Source: Hypericum androsaemum (taxonomy: Eukaryota; Streptophyta; Magnoliopsida; Malpighiales; Hypericaceae). Taken from it: DNA of 64,000 bases. Made by a program: the position numbers and the translations under genes. The DNA lies in contig OZ023198.1 in the NCBI GenBank assembly GCA_963995505.1, forward strand, positions 10,965,141 to 11,029,140, read 5' to 3'. Below the pieces are notes generated by a model. The model was given only the letters and a program-made list of their open reading frames with translations, was not told where the DNA came from and made no database searches. This document shows, one piece after another, positions 35,905 through 47,591 of the stretch. Position 1 is the first letter of the stretch. Each line of letters starts with the position of its first letter.

Positions 35905-36302
35905 TTAGCAAGTCGAGGGAAGCGTACACTTCTGCGGGAGGTGTATGTAGCCGGCTACCAGCTCTAGAGCCTTTTTCTTATTCATCTTCCGCTTCTTCCT
36001 ACTCTCCTCAACCTCCTCCTGCTCATAATTTCCTTCAGCCTTCCTCTTCCCCTTGTTGGCATCCCTAACACGAATGGCATCTCTATAAACATGTTCCGCT
36101 GTTGCCCAATACTTAACGTAACTTTCCATTGCTGTTAAATGATTTCTTGCATCCAGTTTCTTTGCCTTTAGCTACATTGCTAAAATATAACTGAATTAAG
36201 TATAAACACTTGTTAAATAATAGCAAAAGTAAACATTACAATATAAATATGAATATTACCTGACTTAAAGTCATGCTGTTAAGTTCATCTCTAGTAGGGA
36301 TC
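35905..36302 (-). pseudogene. Unrecognised gene fragment, two exons
   Basis: On the minus strand, a 43-nt exon (36302-36260, GT donor) and a second exon from 36171 (after acceptor aatgtag) join in phase as RDELNSMTLSQ then LKAKKLDARNHLTAMESYVK, followed by a basic stretch (EESRKKRKMNKKK) that looks like a nuclear localisation signal. The frame ends downstream near 35870. No family is recognised. Upstream exons are uncertain; an open frame at 36996-36796 (Ser/Pro/His-rich) on the same strand could belong to it. Confidence 0.4.
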
Positions 36303-36310
36303 CTATAAGG

Positions 36311-36350
36311 CTAGCTGCATTGGTGAGCATCACCAATTGCTCACAGCTAG
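36311..36350. repeat. Nested palindrome
   Basis: ctagctg (36311-36317) pairs with cagctag (36344-36350), and inside it ttggtga (36320-36326) pairs with tcaccaa (36330-36336) around a 3-base loop. Confidence 0.75.
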
Positions 36351-36397
36351 AAGACAAAGGAAAAATTAAAAAAAAAAATTGAAAGGGAAATGAAATA

Positions 36398-36432
36398 GGC
36401 CGATCGGCTCGGCAAACCGAGCGGCGATCGGC
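36398..36432. repeat. GC-rich hairpin in AT-rich DNA
   Basis: ggccgatcg-gctcgg pairs with ccgagc-gcgatcggcc around a short caaa loop, with one or two unpaired bases. It stands out against flanks made of A and T runs. Confidence 0.8.
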
Positions 36433-37189
36433 CAATTTTTTTTTCATCCTTATTCAATCCTAATGATACATGATACAATATTATTCGTTGAAATATATAC
36501 TGGTGGATATTATTTATGTGGTTATAAAAATTAAAATTCAGCAGTAGTAATTATATATTTATGGATGCATAATTTTATATATTCATTGCAATTTATACGT
36601 AAACATAAATTAAATTATAGATAATACGTGGATGAGAGAGAAATTAATTTTTTATTTTGCGAGCGGATTGGATGAGATCACTAATAAAGATGGTAAAAGA
36701 TTAGATTGGATTGGATTGGATTGTGTTAGATTGAATAGTAGTTTGATGAGAGAGAAATTAATTATTTATTGGGTGAGCGGATCCATGTGGGTAGTCTAAG
36801 CATTACAACAACTAGTTGGAACATGACCAAGGGCAGCAACTGGAGCTTCATGAGGGTCATGGGATGAAATAGGGGATTCGTCGTGCAGCGAATCAGGGGA
36901 ATTAGTACTAGTAGGGGGGTCGGCGTCAGCCACCTCGATGTAAGAGTCATGAGAGACATGTGAAAGGGAGGCCTCCGGCGATGACGGCTGCAACAATATA
37001 GGTAGTCAGATGGTCAAGGCAAGGAGTGAAATGATCAGGTCATGGTCTCAAAAATCCCAAGCCACAAGATTTCAACTTTTATTGCTTCTAATTAACTCTC
37101 CCTACCGATCCGACGTTCTTGCTGATTTTACCCGCAACACACTCAAAAAGAAAAATTCAATAGAAAGAACCCATACCGAAGATGGAACT
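36433..37189. other. DNA between the two duplication units
   Basis: AT-rich on the left. From about 36790 to 37000 there is a minus-strand open frame with a Ser/Pro/His-rich composition (SPEASLSHVSHDSY...) ending in a TAA, unrecognised. Direct short repeats (ggattggattggatt) occur near 36705. Confidence 0.45.
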
Positions 37190-37329
37190 TTTTGGCTGGT
37201 CAACTTTAATGGTAACTCATCTGCAAGTGTGGACCAATGAGTACTCAACTTTTTGCGTAGCTGGAGAACAAAGAATAACATGCCTTAGCAGAACTAGAAG
37301 ATCCAGAGGCGAGCTTGCCATTACAATTA

Positions 37330-39129
37330 TCATTCTCTTATAGCTTGTATAACATGCCATGTTGACTCAAACGGACAAGCCTCTGAAGATCCAGAGGCGA
37401 GCTTGCCATCAAGTAAAACTTCCATGCATGCCAGAAATAACTTTGCAGTAGAGTCAAGAATATACCCTCCTTCTAATGCCAACACAATTCGGCCTTGCGC
37501 AAAATCCATCAACTAAAAAGATAGAATAGAATCAGATGAGACCTGAAGAGATGTTATAAAAAAAAGTCCAAATCATCCAATGGCTTGGTCATAACAAGAC
37601 AATCAAGATGAAAGACAAGAAATCGACATGTTGCAGCAGATGCAAAGTTAAAGGTATATGATGATTGAATAAGGTGTTATTACCAATATAATAAAAGAAG
37701 TCATTATGGATTTCTAACCTTCTTCAACATCACAAAGTATCCATAGGGTGTGACAAGACAGCTGCCGAGAGGATCACCAATGGCTGTTCCAAGATTATAA
37801 GGCATTGTAGAATGAGCAAGAAACAACTCATTTATAATATGGAAACACTCAACACATCAAAAAGACATATTTTATTTTCCATGTGAGGCAAATCACCACA
37901 AAGGAAACATAAAATATAGCCTTGGTTTGAAAATATGGACATTCTATGACTCCAATTAATCAAACCTGCATCAAATCCAGCAGACACAACAATCATATCA
38001 GGGTCAAATTCCTTGGCAACAGGGATTAGGATATGGTCCCAAACAGCCAGATAATCTGCATCACCACATCGACCATTCTCACAAGGAATATTTATGTTAT
38101 ATCCAACACCTTGTCCTTCTCCGACCATGGTATAGAAACCATCATCATTAGCTGGATAAAAATTGCCAAAGTCATGCCTACATAAACTCACAATCCATCA
38201 GAAGACAGAATACCAACAGAAAAAATGGAATACTGAGGGATTCGAGACATATGATAAGTACATCGTATGATGCAGACATCATAATTCAAGCAATACCTGT
38301 GGACAGAGAAGACCAGAATGCGAGAATCCTCCCAAAACATTTGTTGAGTACCATTACCATGATGAACATCCCAGTGAACAATCAAAATCTTTTTAATCCC
38401 CAATTGTGGCTGCATTTTACATGATATCAGAAATAGTTAAAGCTCTATGATTATGAAATGCAGGGCATAGGGGCCAACAAGTAGAGAAAACTTGCTCACT
38501 TACCCATCCAAAAGGAAGCTTGCTGCAATATCAACATTGTTAAATAGGCAAAATCCCATCGGCTCCTCACATTTAGCGTGATGTCCGAGTGGCCTCAGTA
38601 TAGCGGCAGCAAAATTTAATTCCCCTTTTACAACTCTTTCAGCAACCTAATATGAATAAATGTATTTAGGTCATCTATATTCCACTGCAATGACTAGAAC
38701 GAACTAGAATGCAGTTGCACATGATGGTGTAGCATTATCCATAAGGTATAATTATGCCTCAACATCCACAATTATGTTCATGTAGGATCTTCAGACTCAA
38801 AAGTCACATTCCATTCATGAGCAGCTTAAAATACAGATAAGGTTCGTCAATTAGAAAATTATGTTCGAAGCAAAACCAACAACAGCAGAGCATTCAATTT
38901 AAAGAATCGCCTGGCCGCACACCGTACCTCTACCACAAAACCAGCAGCTAAATACGCAAATTCCTTGGATCCCTTGTTAAAGTATATGGAGTCGAACTTG
39001 GAAGCAGTTCTATTTCTCCGGGCATCAAACACTTTGGTGCTTATACTCTTAATCAATTTAACATGGTTCTTCGAGTGAAAGCCCAGCAAATACTTATCTT
39101 CCACTTCTTTTGCACTGATCACCACACAC
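37330..39129 (-). pseudogene. Class II histone deacetylase (HDA5/HDA18-like), copy 2, exons 2-7
   Basis: Exons on the minus strand: 39129-38928, 38646-38500, 38409-38297, 38177-37966, 37783-37719 and 37512-37330, the same sizes as copy 1 except that the last exon is complete and includes LEGGY. The zinc-ligand aspartate is kept (HWDVHH), but the preceding Asp is His. Lesions: exon 3 ends in TAA at its donor (GGG-TAA/gtgagc; a shifted gtaagt donor would change the frame); RPPGHH is RPLGHH; exon 1 is separated by an 8.4-kb retrotransposon in intron 1 and has lost its start and donor (48027-48082). It is a pseudogene. Many conserved blocks still read cleanly, so decay is moderate. Confidence 0.88.
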
Positions 39130-39231
39130 CTAAATACATATCAAATTTGAAAAAAAGGCAAAAAATACCCACCAACATCAGCTCATAAATTGGCACACCA
39201 AAATGTCAGACCTCCAAGTCAATGAGGGTGC

Positions 39232-39676
39232 TGTTGGATCTATATAATCTTAATCCAAAACCCAAGATCTCATGTAAATTATCAAGACAGACTTAATACG
39301 GAAGCGTACATGAATCCATAGTGGAGAACTTGATCGAGGAAGACAGTTGGTCTTCCAGGTTATGACGTGCCTTAGAGAATTCCTTCAGTTTTCTCTAACC
39401 TAATCTCAATGGGAAGAGTAGTGCGGGAGCATGTCTAACCTGGGGACCATAACCCTACTTATATAAGGGAAAACCCTTATTTTTGTAATTACTATTTTGC
39501 CTATAACAAAATAACTGATTTACCGAATGTCTCTACACATTAAAGACCCACATCCTATTAGATACATTAAAGCCTAAAATACCTATTTGACCACTTTCAA
39601 GTGGGCTCAACTGAACATGACAGCCCATTATATGATTATTTCACTATAAGCCCAATGTTGGATTAAGGATCCAACA
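39232..39676 (-). repeat. 3' LTR of the copia element (445 bp)
   Basis: Bounded by tgttggatc and gatccaaca, with the polypurine tract abutting at 39677-39690 (atctcccacttggg on the plus strand). Confidence 0.93.
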
Positions 39677-40130
39677 ATCTCCCACTTGGGCTATATGTGT
39701 AACCTTGTAATCAAGTAATGGTTACCTTATTGAGCTCATTTTGTTGTCATTACTGAAGTGCATCTATAACGAATCTCGTCCATCAATCATATCAGCATAG
39801 GATTAGAGCGGCCTTCGTTACATTCATTTCGTAACTTGACCCATAAATGGTCACAATGCAATATGACTGAATGACATAGATTATGAAGTGGATGTGTAGC
39901 ATAGAAATTTTACGTAATGCGACCTAAACATGCCTATTTTCAACTGGTCCAACCTTAAAACTTTAATGAGATCAACGAAATAAAATTAGAGTATGGATAA
40001 AACAACAAACTATGTTTCTGCAGAAAATATCCTCAAAATATTCATAAACTGAAATAACCAAAACATGTCCATCAGAATATCCAAATTACAAACTCCCACT
40101 AAAACTAAATATCCTCAATGAAGATGACAC

Positions 40131-42268
40131 CTATACGAGTTGTATGCTCATGAAATACTTTGTAAGCGGATCTGCAATCATGGAGTTTGTCCCAATATGT
40201 TCTATAGACAACTGACCATCCTGAATTTTTTCTTTAACAACTAGGAACTTGATATCTATATGCTTTGATTTTGTAGAGCTCCTATTGTTATTAGAATACA
40301 TGACTGCGAACTTGCTGTCACAAAATAGTTTGAGAGGTTTTTCAATGCCTCCCACTATGCGCAGTCCAGTGAATTTTTTTTGCAGTCACACTCCTTGACT
40401 AAATACTTCATTATATGCTATGAATTCTGCTGCCATGGTAGAAGATGCTGTAATTGACTGTTTAACACTCTTCCAGGAGACTGCTTCTCCACAAAGCAGA
40501 AAGACATAACCAGATGTAGATTTTATGCTATCTTGACATCCAGCATAATCAGAGTCAGAGTATCCAACGATCTCAAGTTGATCTGACCTCCTATATATGA
40601 GCATGTGTCCTTTTGTTCTCTGTAAGTACCTCATAACGTTTTTTGACTACTTTCCAATGATCTAATCCTGAATTACTCAAATATCTGCCCAACATTCTTG
40701 TAATGAACACAATGTCCGGATGCGTACAAACTTCAGCATACATCAGACTTCCAACTGCTGAAGCATATGGAAACTGATGCATTTCTTCTTTCTCCAAAGC
40801 ATTCTTGGGACACCATTCGAGACTAAACTTATCTCCCTTAGCCACAGGGGTATCACCTGGTCTGCAATATTGCATGCCATATCTCTTAAGAACCTTTTCG
40901 ATATAGGTCTTTTGTGATAATCTAAGAATACATCGAGAACGATATCGGTATATCTGAATTCCTAAAATAAAAGAAGCATCACCAAGATCTTTTAACTCAA
41001 AATTCTTAGCTAGAAATCTCTAGGTGTCATGCAAAAGATCAATATCGTTGTTGGCAACTGCTGAAGCATATGGAAACTGATGCATTTCTTCTTTCTCCAA
41101 AGCATTCTTGGGACACTGTTCGAGACTAAACTTATCTCCCTTAGCCACAGGGGTATTACATGGTCTGCAATCTTGCATGCCATATCTCTTAAGAACCTCT
41201 TCGATATAGGTCTTTTGTGATAATCTAAGAATACATCGAGAACGATATCGGTATATCTGAATTCCTAAAACAAAAGAAGCATCACCAATATCTTTCAACT
41301 CAAAATTCTTAGCTAGAAATCTCTAGGTGTCATGCAAAAGATCAATATCGTTGTTGGCAAGTAAGACATCATCCACATACAAAATCAAAAAAATATGTTT
41401 GCTCTCACAGAACTTATGGTATATGCATTCATCAACCAAATTCATCTTAAAACCATAAGAGCTAATTACTTGATAAAATTTGAAATACCATTGTCGAGAT
41501 GCTTGTTTGAGCCCATAGATGGATTTCTTAAGTTTGCAAACTATAGACTTTGGATCTCCAGAAACAAAGTTTTCTGGCTGCATCATATAGATTGTTTCCT
41601 CGATGTCGCCATTGAGAAAAGCTATTTTAACATCCATCTGATGCAACTCAAGATCAAAATGTGCCACTAATGCCATTATAACCCTAAAAGAGTCCTTTGA
41701 AGAAACTGGAGAGAAGGTATCTTTATAGTTAATGCCTTCTTTCTGTGTGAAATCTTTTGCAACAAAATGAGCCTTATATCTTTCTACATTACCCTTCAAA
41801 TCCCGCTTGGTTTTAAATATCCATTTAGAACCAATAGGTTTCTCTCCTTCAGGCAATGAGACAAGTCCCAAACGTCATTGTCCTTCATAGATTTCATCTC
41901 TTCATTCATGGCATTTATCCACTCTAGAAATTTATAACTTTCCATGGCCTTTTCGAAGTTGATTGGATCATCTTCCTTTACGCCAATGTCAAACTCATGT
42001 GCATGGAGAAATACAATATAATCATCTGATAATGCATTCCTCCTTTCTTTAGTGGATCTCCTTATTGGCATAGGTTCTTGAGGTGGTAGACCTTGTTCAT
42101 CAGGAATGATTACCTCATTTTGAATGGGAGGTTGTTTGACATTCTCCTCTTGAGGTTCTGTATTTCCTTCTTGAGCAATGACAAGTATAAAAACATGCAC
42201 ATTGTCACAAGGAATATTGGGAATCGTGCCTGATTCCTCCTCAAAATAAATGTCCCTTACTTGATCTT
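40131..42268 (-). pseudogene. Copia reverse transcriptase and RNase H region
   Basis: On the minus strand from 42268: linker, then the RT domain with HQMDVKIAFLNGDIEETIYM and the active-site motif LYVDD (followed by VLLANND), then RNase H with YSDSDYAGCQDSIKSTSGYV and ending near IADPLTKYF. The frame is broken by stops and indels, including a TAG after LLHDT. A 303-bp tandem duplication at 40752-41357 repeats part of the RT C-terminal region. The nested solo LTR separates it from the integrase. The product cannot be functional. Confidence 0.9.
40752..41357 (-). repeat. 303-bp in-frame tandem duplication within copia RT
   Basis: Units 40752-41054 and 41055-41357 are nearly identical; the spacing of the shared ctgctgaagcatatgg motif is 303 bases, exactly 101 codons. 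Both units carry the same TAG (ctctagg on the plus strand), so the stop predates the duplication. Confidence 0.9.
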
Positions 42269-43878
42269 TGAAAGGAAGGATTTTCACCCCTCTTGCAATA
42301 AAGAGTAAGTACGGGATTGTCGTCCCACGAGGACTAAGCTAGGCCACGAATATGACTCAACCACTAGTTTAGGACTACTATGAATGGAGTTGTCGATTCC
42401 AAACACTCTAAGCTACTTGAAAGAAAATTACAACTACGCAAGGAGAAGGTTAAAAACACTTAAAACAAGAGTGAGCTTGGTACCAATGACAACCTAAATA
42501 ACCAAATGGCATATGGGAGTTTATTAAGTTCGTGTTATGGTCCGGATGTTTCGAATGCAACTAATCAACGCTCCCGCGACAAACTAGTCTAAATTGATAG
42601 TTAATTAGGCTTAGTTGAACCAACCGCGCTCTCGCGACTAATTAGCCAACTAATCCAACTACTACCGATTATCAACATCATCCTTTGGATAACTAACCAC
42701 CTAAAGAGATCCCTCTTCAATAGACAACTAGTTAACTAGTTAAATGGTCCGTTAATCCTAACCCCTCCCGGCGATTAACATTAACTTAGTTCATAATCAA
42801 GGTGATCAATCAAGATTAAGCATTAAACTCATTAACTAGTTCATAAACCTTAACATATTAACCCCACAAAACCATTGGCTAAATAGATGCCATCAAGGCA
42901 CCTAACCCACAAATGAACTACTCACGCATGTTCATCAAACAACACAAATTATCCATTGAACAAAGTGAATAGAACATGAACAAAAAGATAGAGTTTAAGA
43001 ATAGCTCAATGATTCTTCAAGAACTTCCTCCTAGCTCTTTCTTCAAGCTCCTTCTACAAGCTCTCCCTTCACTTTCTCTCCTAGCTTCTCCTTGGCCACG
43101 TTTTTCTCTTCTTCTCCTCTTCAATGGTGAGCCACGTTTTTTGTCCAAGGGAGAGAGGTTGGCAGCCACGGAATTTGGTTCTTGGAGGAGAGGAAGAGTG
43201 GAGAATGAGTGAATGAGTGAGTTGGTGTTGGTCAAAGTATGGAGAAGTGGAGTGGGAGATAGTGGGAGACAAAGTAAATTAGTGGGGGACAATGGAAGTA
43301 GTGGAGTATGGGAAATTAGGTAGTGGAATTCCAGCCAAAAGGTGGTGGGATGGCAGCCAAGAAAACGTCATGGCAAAATCCGGAATGGTCCCGGAATTTT
43401 GGCCAATTTTGGTCAGGCGAGTCCTCAGATTTAAAGCTTGACTTCATGTGCATTTTTGACCCTCTTAGACTTCTAATTTGAAGAAGACCATAAAGAAAAA
43501 GTTGTAGCTCCGGATGTCTTCTTTCCAGCTCCACCTTGGTTGCCTCTATTGGACTTCGGATGAGAAAGTTATCGGTATTTAAGTTGCTCGAGGTCAGTTT
43601 GCCCAAATGTCGTCGCCTTCCCGATCGTGCACCATTCTTCAAGGCTGATCCGATCGTCGTTGACGTGCTCCAAAGTATACCAATATCCTCCCCGCATCAC
43701 CACAAAGCCTCCTTGAAATAAAAATGAATAAAACTAATGAAAATCACAATAACTATACTAAAACGTTGAAAACACGAAATATAACAATACAACGATAAAT
43801 AACACACAACAATACTAGAAACAATGGAAAATTGACACTAAAACATATATAGATGATAGAGTGTTTTCACACTCATCA
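42269..43878. mobile_element. Solo LTR nested in the copia element, 1610 bp
   Basis: Flanked by a perfect 5-bp direct repeat, atctt, at 42264-42268 and 43879-43883; starts tgaaagg and ends cactcatca. Removing it would bring the copia sequence on both sides back into register. Same family as 28680-30195. It contains the family stretch gattgtcgtcccacgagg near 42316. Confidence 0.92.
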
Positions 43879-43883
43879 ATCTT

Positions 43884-45375
43884 CCCCCCCAAACTCAACA
43901 TTCTCAAAGAACCGAGTATTTCCCGACCCAAAAATTGATCTAGATGTGGGATCGTAGAACTTATAACCCCTGGATCTTTCAGAGTAACCAATAAAATAGC
44001 TGCTAACCATCCTCGAGTCCATTTTCTTTTCATTTGGCCTGTAAGGCCTTGCCTCAGCTGGACATCCCCAAATATGAAAATGGTTCAAACTAGGTTATTT
44101 GCCTGTCCAAATTTCATATGGAGTTTTGGTTGTTGCCTTAGTTGAAACTCTGTTCACAATGTATGCTGCAGTTTTTAGTACCTCTCCCCAGAGCGATTTA
44201 GGTAAGGTAGAGTGAGAAATCATACTCCTTACCATATCCTTAAGCGTTCTATTTCGTCTTTCAGCAACATCATTCATAGCAGGTGAGCCAGGCATGGTGT
44301 AATGTGGGATGATACCGCATTCATCTAGGAATCTAGCAAATGGTCCTGGATGTTGTTCACCTGAACCATCATATCTACCACAGTATTCACCACCACGGTC
44401 AGATCTGATACTTTTAATCCTTTTGCCTAGTTGATTTTCAACTTTGTTTTTAAAGCTTTTGAGCACGTCCAATGACTGTGACTTTTTACTTATCAGATAT
44501 ACGTAGCCATACCTTGAAAAATTATCTGTGAATGTTATAAATTATTATTGACCATTCCAAGCTGGTGTTGGAAATAGCCCACATATATCTGTATGGATTA
44601 AATCCAAAACATCCACAGCTCTATTGGCTTCATATCTTCTTTGATGGGTTATCTTTTCCTTTATACAATTAATGCAAACGTCAAAATCTGCATAATCTAA
44701 AGGGCCCAAAATTTTGCTTGACACTAATCTTTCTATCCTCTTTCGGGAGATATGACCTAACCTTTTGTGCCATAGCGAAGCCGAATTCTCATTTGTCAGT
44801 TTTCACTTATGAGGTTGTGTACTTAATTGCAGGGACTGGTTATATGAAGCGATTATATCGATTGAATATAGATTATCATAAACTGACAAAGAACCAGAAC
44901 CAACCAAATTTGAATCATGAAACAAGCTGAATTTTTCATTCCCGAAAGAGCAAGAATAACAAGATTTGTCTAATGCATGAGTAGAAATTAAATTTCGCCT
45001 AAATGACGGTACCACAAATGTTTTCAAAAGATCCAAATAGTATCCAGTCTTTAACAATAATCTAAAAGTCCCTATCGCTTGAACCTCAGTTGACTTGCCA
45101 TCGCCCACATAGGTGAGTCTTTCAGCATCACTTGGCTTTCGGCAATTCAGGCAACTCTGCATAGACACACTTACGTGAGTAGTAGCACCAGAGTCTATCC
45201 ACCAACTGTGTCCAGACACCGAAGTTAAATTAACTGTAGAACAACCCAAGTTAAGAAGCATACCCTTCTTAGCACGCCAAGCGTGATAATTAGTGCACTA
45301 CTTCTTCATATGTCCTTCAGCTCCACAAAAGAAACAACCTTTGCCATCAGCTTTCTTTTATTATTTCTTCTCTGG
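43884..45375 (-). pseudogene. Copia protease and integrase region
   Basis: On the minus strand: CCHC knuckle CFFCGAEGHMKK (about 45345-45300), protease motif WIDSGATTH (in 45261-44803), zinc-binding and central integrase domain ([15 protein letters not shown], then [20 protein letters not shown] in 44472-44095) and the integrase C-terminal part (WGCPAEARPYRPNEKKM, 44088-43884). Frames are split by several stops and indels. Confidence 0.9.
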
Positions 45376-45568
45376 TGCTGTGTCTGCATCATCCTTCTTC
45401 CTTCTTGCCTTTGTACTTATGGGCAACAGCAATATTAGCAACATTTGTCTTGTCTAACTTCATCCTTTCCTCTTCCTAGACACAGTGAGAGATGAGCTCA
45501 TTCAGAGACTAGGTCTCTTTCTGACAGTTATAGCTCACCTTAAATTGACTGAACTGTGCCAGAAGAGA

Positions 45569-46060
45569 TTAAAACCAGATGCACCAACAAGTCCTGAGAG
45601 ATATCTCAAGCTTGAGGGCTTTCAGCTTTGAAGTTACGTGAGACATCTCCATGATGTACTCCCTGATGTTGCCTTTACACTTATACCTCATTGAGATAAG
45701 GTTTGTCAAGAGTGTACCGATTTCAGCCTTTTCGTTCTCGACAAACTTTGTCTCAGTATCTGCAAGGAATTCCTTAACTGTCAGAATTTCTTCTGACGTA
45801 GTGTCTCTAAATACCTCAGGAATGGCTTTCTTTATGATCATCATGCGTATCCTGTTTGACCGTTTCCACTTTTCCATCCCTCTCTTTTGTTCAGAGGCAC
45901 TCTCAGCTGTTATAGCTACAGGGCAGTCGATTCTTATAGCAAAATCCAAGTCCATAACACTAAGAACTATAAGGATATTCTCCTTCCAGGACTTGAAATT
46001 TGTGCCATTCAGCATGGAGATCGAATCAATGTTGGCCAAAATATTCGCAGGATTATTCAT
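45569..46060 (-). pseudogene. Copia gag region
   Basis: From the methionine of MNNPANILANI (46060) an UBN2-type gag frame runs through LNGTNFKSWKENILIVL and EILTVKEFLADTETKFVENE, then loses homology near 45580. Gag packages the element RNA into virus-like particles inside the cell. Confidence 0.85.
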
Positions 46061-47173
46061 AGCTGAATCAGATAGCATAGACAAAACAAAAAATAAAAAC
46101 AAGCTCACATTAGCCTTAAACTGAAATAGCAATAAATTCAAATAATAATATATCCCATTTCAAGACATCGAACACTCCATTAATATTTTATCTTTGGACA
46201 AAATACTAACTTGTTAGTGATATCTTGTTGTAGTAATTTAACATTGACAATAAGGACATGTCAAATAATAAACCTTCCTTTGGGCCGATTTATTATTCAC
46301 ATGCAAAAACCAAAAATTATCACATGTTCATCACCACACTAGTATATGCAAATCAACAATAAACATTTACTTTCCTTTGGGCCGATAAATATTTACAGAA
46401 AATACATGTACACAACCTTTTGTATTTTATCACGAATCGATTTTCACAGTAGAGATTACTTTGGCAACTTATTGTATCAATCAATCCACTTTAAAATACA
46501 TATAAATACTTTATATTTAAATTTAATATCTAAAAAATACTGATGTTCAAGAAAATGAACCGAATAAGCCATACATAATGTAGCAGCTTTTATTTTGCTT
46601 GAACTTGCACCTTCGTTAGTATCATGGAAAGGTAAAACAAATATTGACTCTTCCTTTCCAGTGCATAATGAGTCGCAGCCTTAAAAATAACCAAACTGTA
46701 TGAAAACTATATCGCATGTTTCATAACCAAATAACCTAAAACCATACTCCAAGAAGAAAATGCATGTTGCAGAAACCCTAAAATTGACCAAGACAAAATT
46801 GTTCCTTTTTTTTATTGCTTTATCTTTAGTCACAGAATCCAAAAACCTAATATTTCAATCCACAAAAATGGTCATCAAATCCAGAAAAGAAACGACTGAA
46901 TTAATCCCTAAAACCCGATGGAATTAATTCATACAAGATGAATTCATAATCCTACCAGATCAGTAACATATGTTAAAACCTAACCCCTTTTTTTATTCGA
47001 TTTGCGGCTTCGTCAATTAAAAATATAACGAAACCCATGAGAGTAACAGGAAACGGTTTCATATGTGACAAACTCAATTACAGAAACGTGCAATACCGAT
47101 AAAAATTTGGATTTGACTCAAACTTCACTGAATCCAAAGCATTATCATATCGATCTTGATAATCTAACATGAG
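46061..47173 (-). other. Untranslated leader of the copia element
   Basis: About 1.1 kb between the primer binding site and gag, AT-rich and without long frames; a direct repeat of tttcctttgggccgat at about 46275 and 46371. Confidence 0.6.
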
Positions 47174-47189
47174 TGGCTCTGATATCACT

Positions 47190-47591
47190 TGTTGGATCTA
47201 TATAATCTTAATTCATAACCCAAGATCTCATGTAAATTATCAAGACAGACTTAATACAGAAGCGTACCTGAATTCATAGCGGAGACCTTGGTCTTCCAGG
47301 TTATGATGTGCCTTAGAGAATTCCTTCAGACCCTCAATAGGAAGAGTAGTGTGGCGGCATGTCTAATCTGGGGACTATAACCCTAAGAGAAACCCTTATT
47401 TCTGTAATTACTGTTTTGCCCATAACAAAACAACCAATTTATCAAATATTTTTACACATTAAAGACCCACATCCTATTAGATATATTAAAGCTCAAATAC
47501 TTATTTGATCACTTTCAAGTGGGCTCAACTGAATATAACAGCCCATTATATAATTATTTCATATATAAGTCCAATGTTAGATTAAGGATCA
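47190..47591 (-). repeat. 5' LTR of the copia element (402 bp)
   Basis: Homologous to 39232-39676 but shorter through internal deletions and loss of the terminal bases near 47590. Confidence 0.92.

Larger units (their letters stand above)
39232..47591 (-). mobile_element. Ty1/copia LTR retrotransposon with nested solo LTR
   Basis: The element reads right to left. LTRs are 47190-47591 (5') and 39232-39676 (3'), both opening tgttggatc. The target duplication is ggtgc (39227-39231) against gctgc (47592-47596), one mismatch. A primer binding site like the initiator-Met tRNA end (tgatatcagagcca, read at 47187-47174) follows the 5' LTR; a polypurine tract (aagtgggagat) precedes the 3' LTR. Domain order from the 5' end: gag, CCHC knuckle, protease, integrase, reverse transcriptase, RNase H, the copia order. 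The right LTR has lost a few terminal bases and the LTRs differ by many substitutions and indels, so the insertion is old. Confidence 0.95.

Noticed and set aside
45651..46124. 157-residue plus-strand frame in the copia gag region
   Set aside because: Mirror frame of gag, which is clearly coded on the minus strand.
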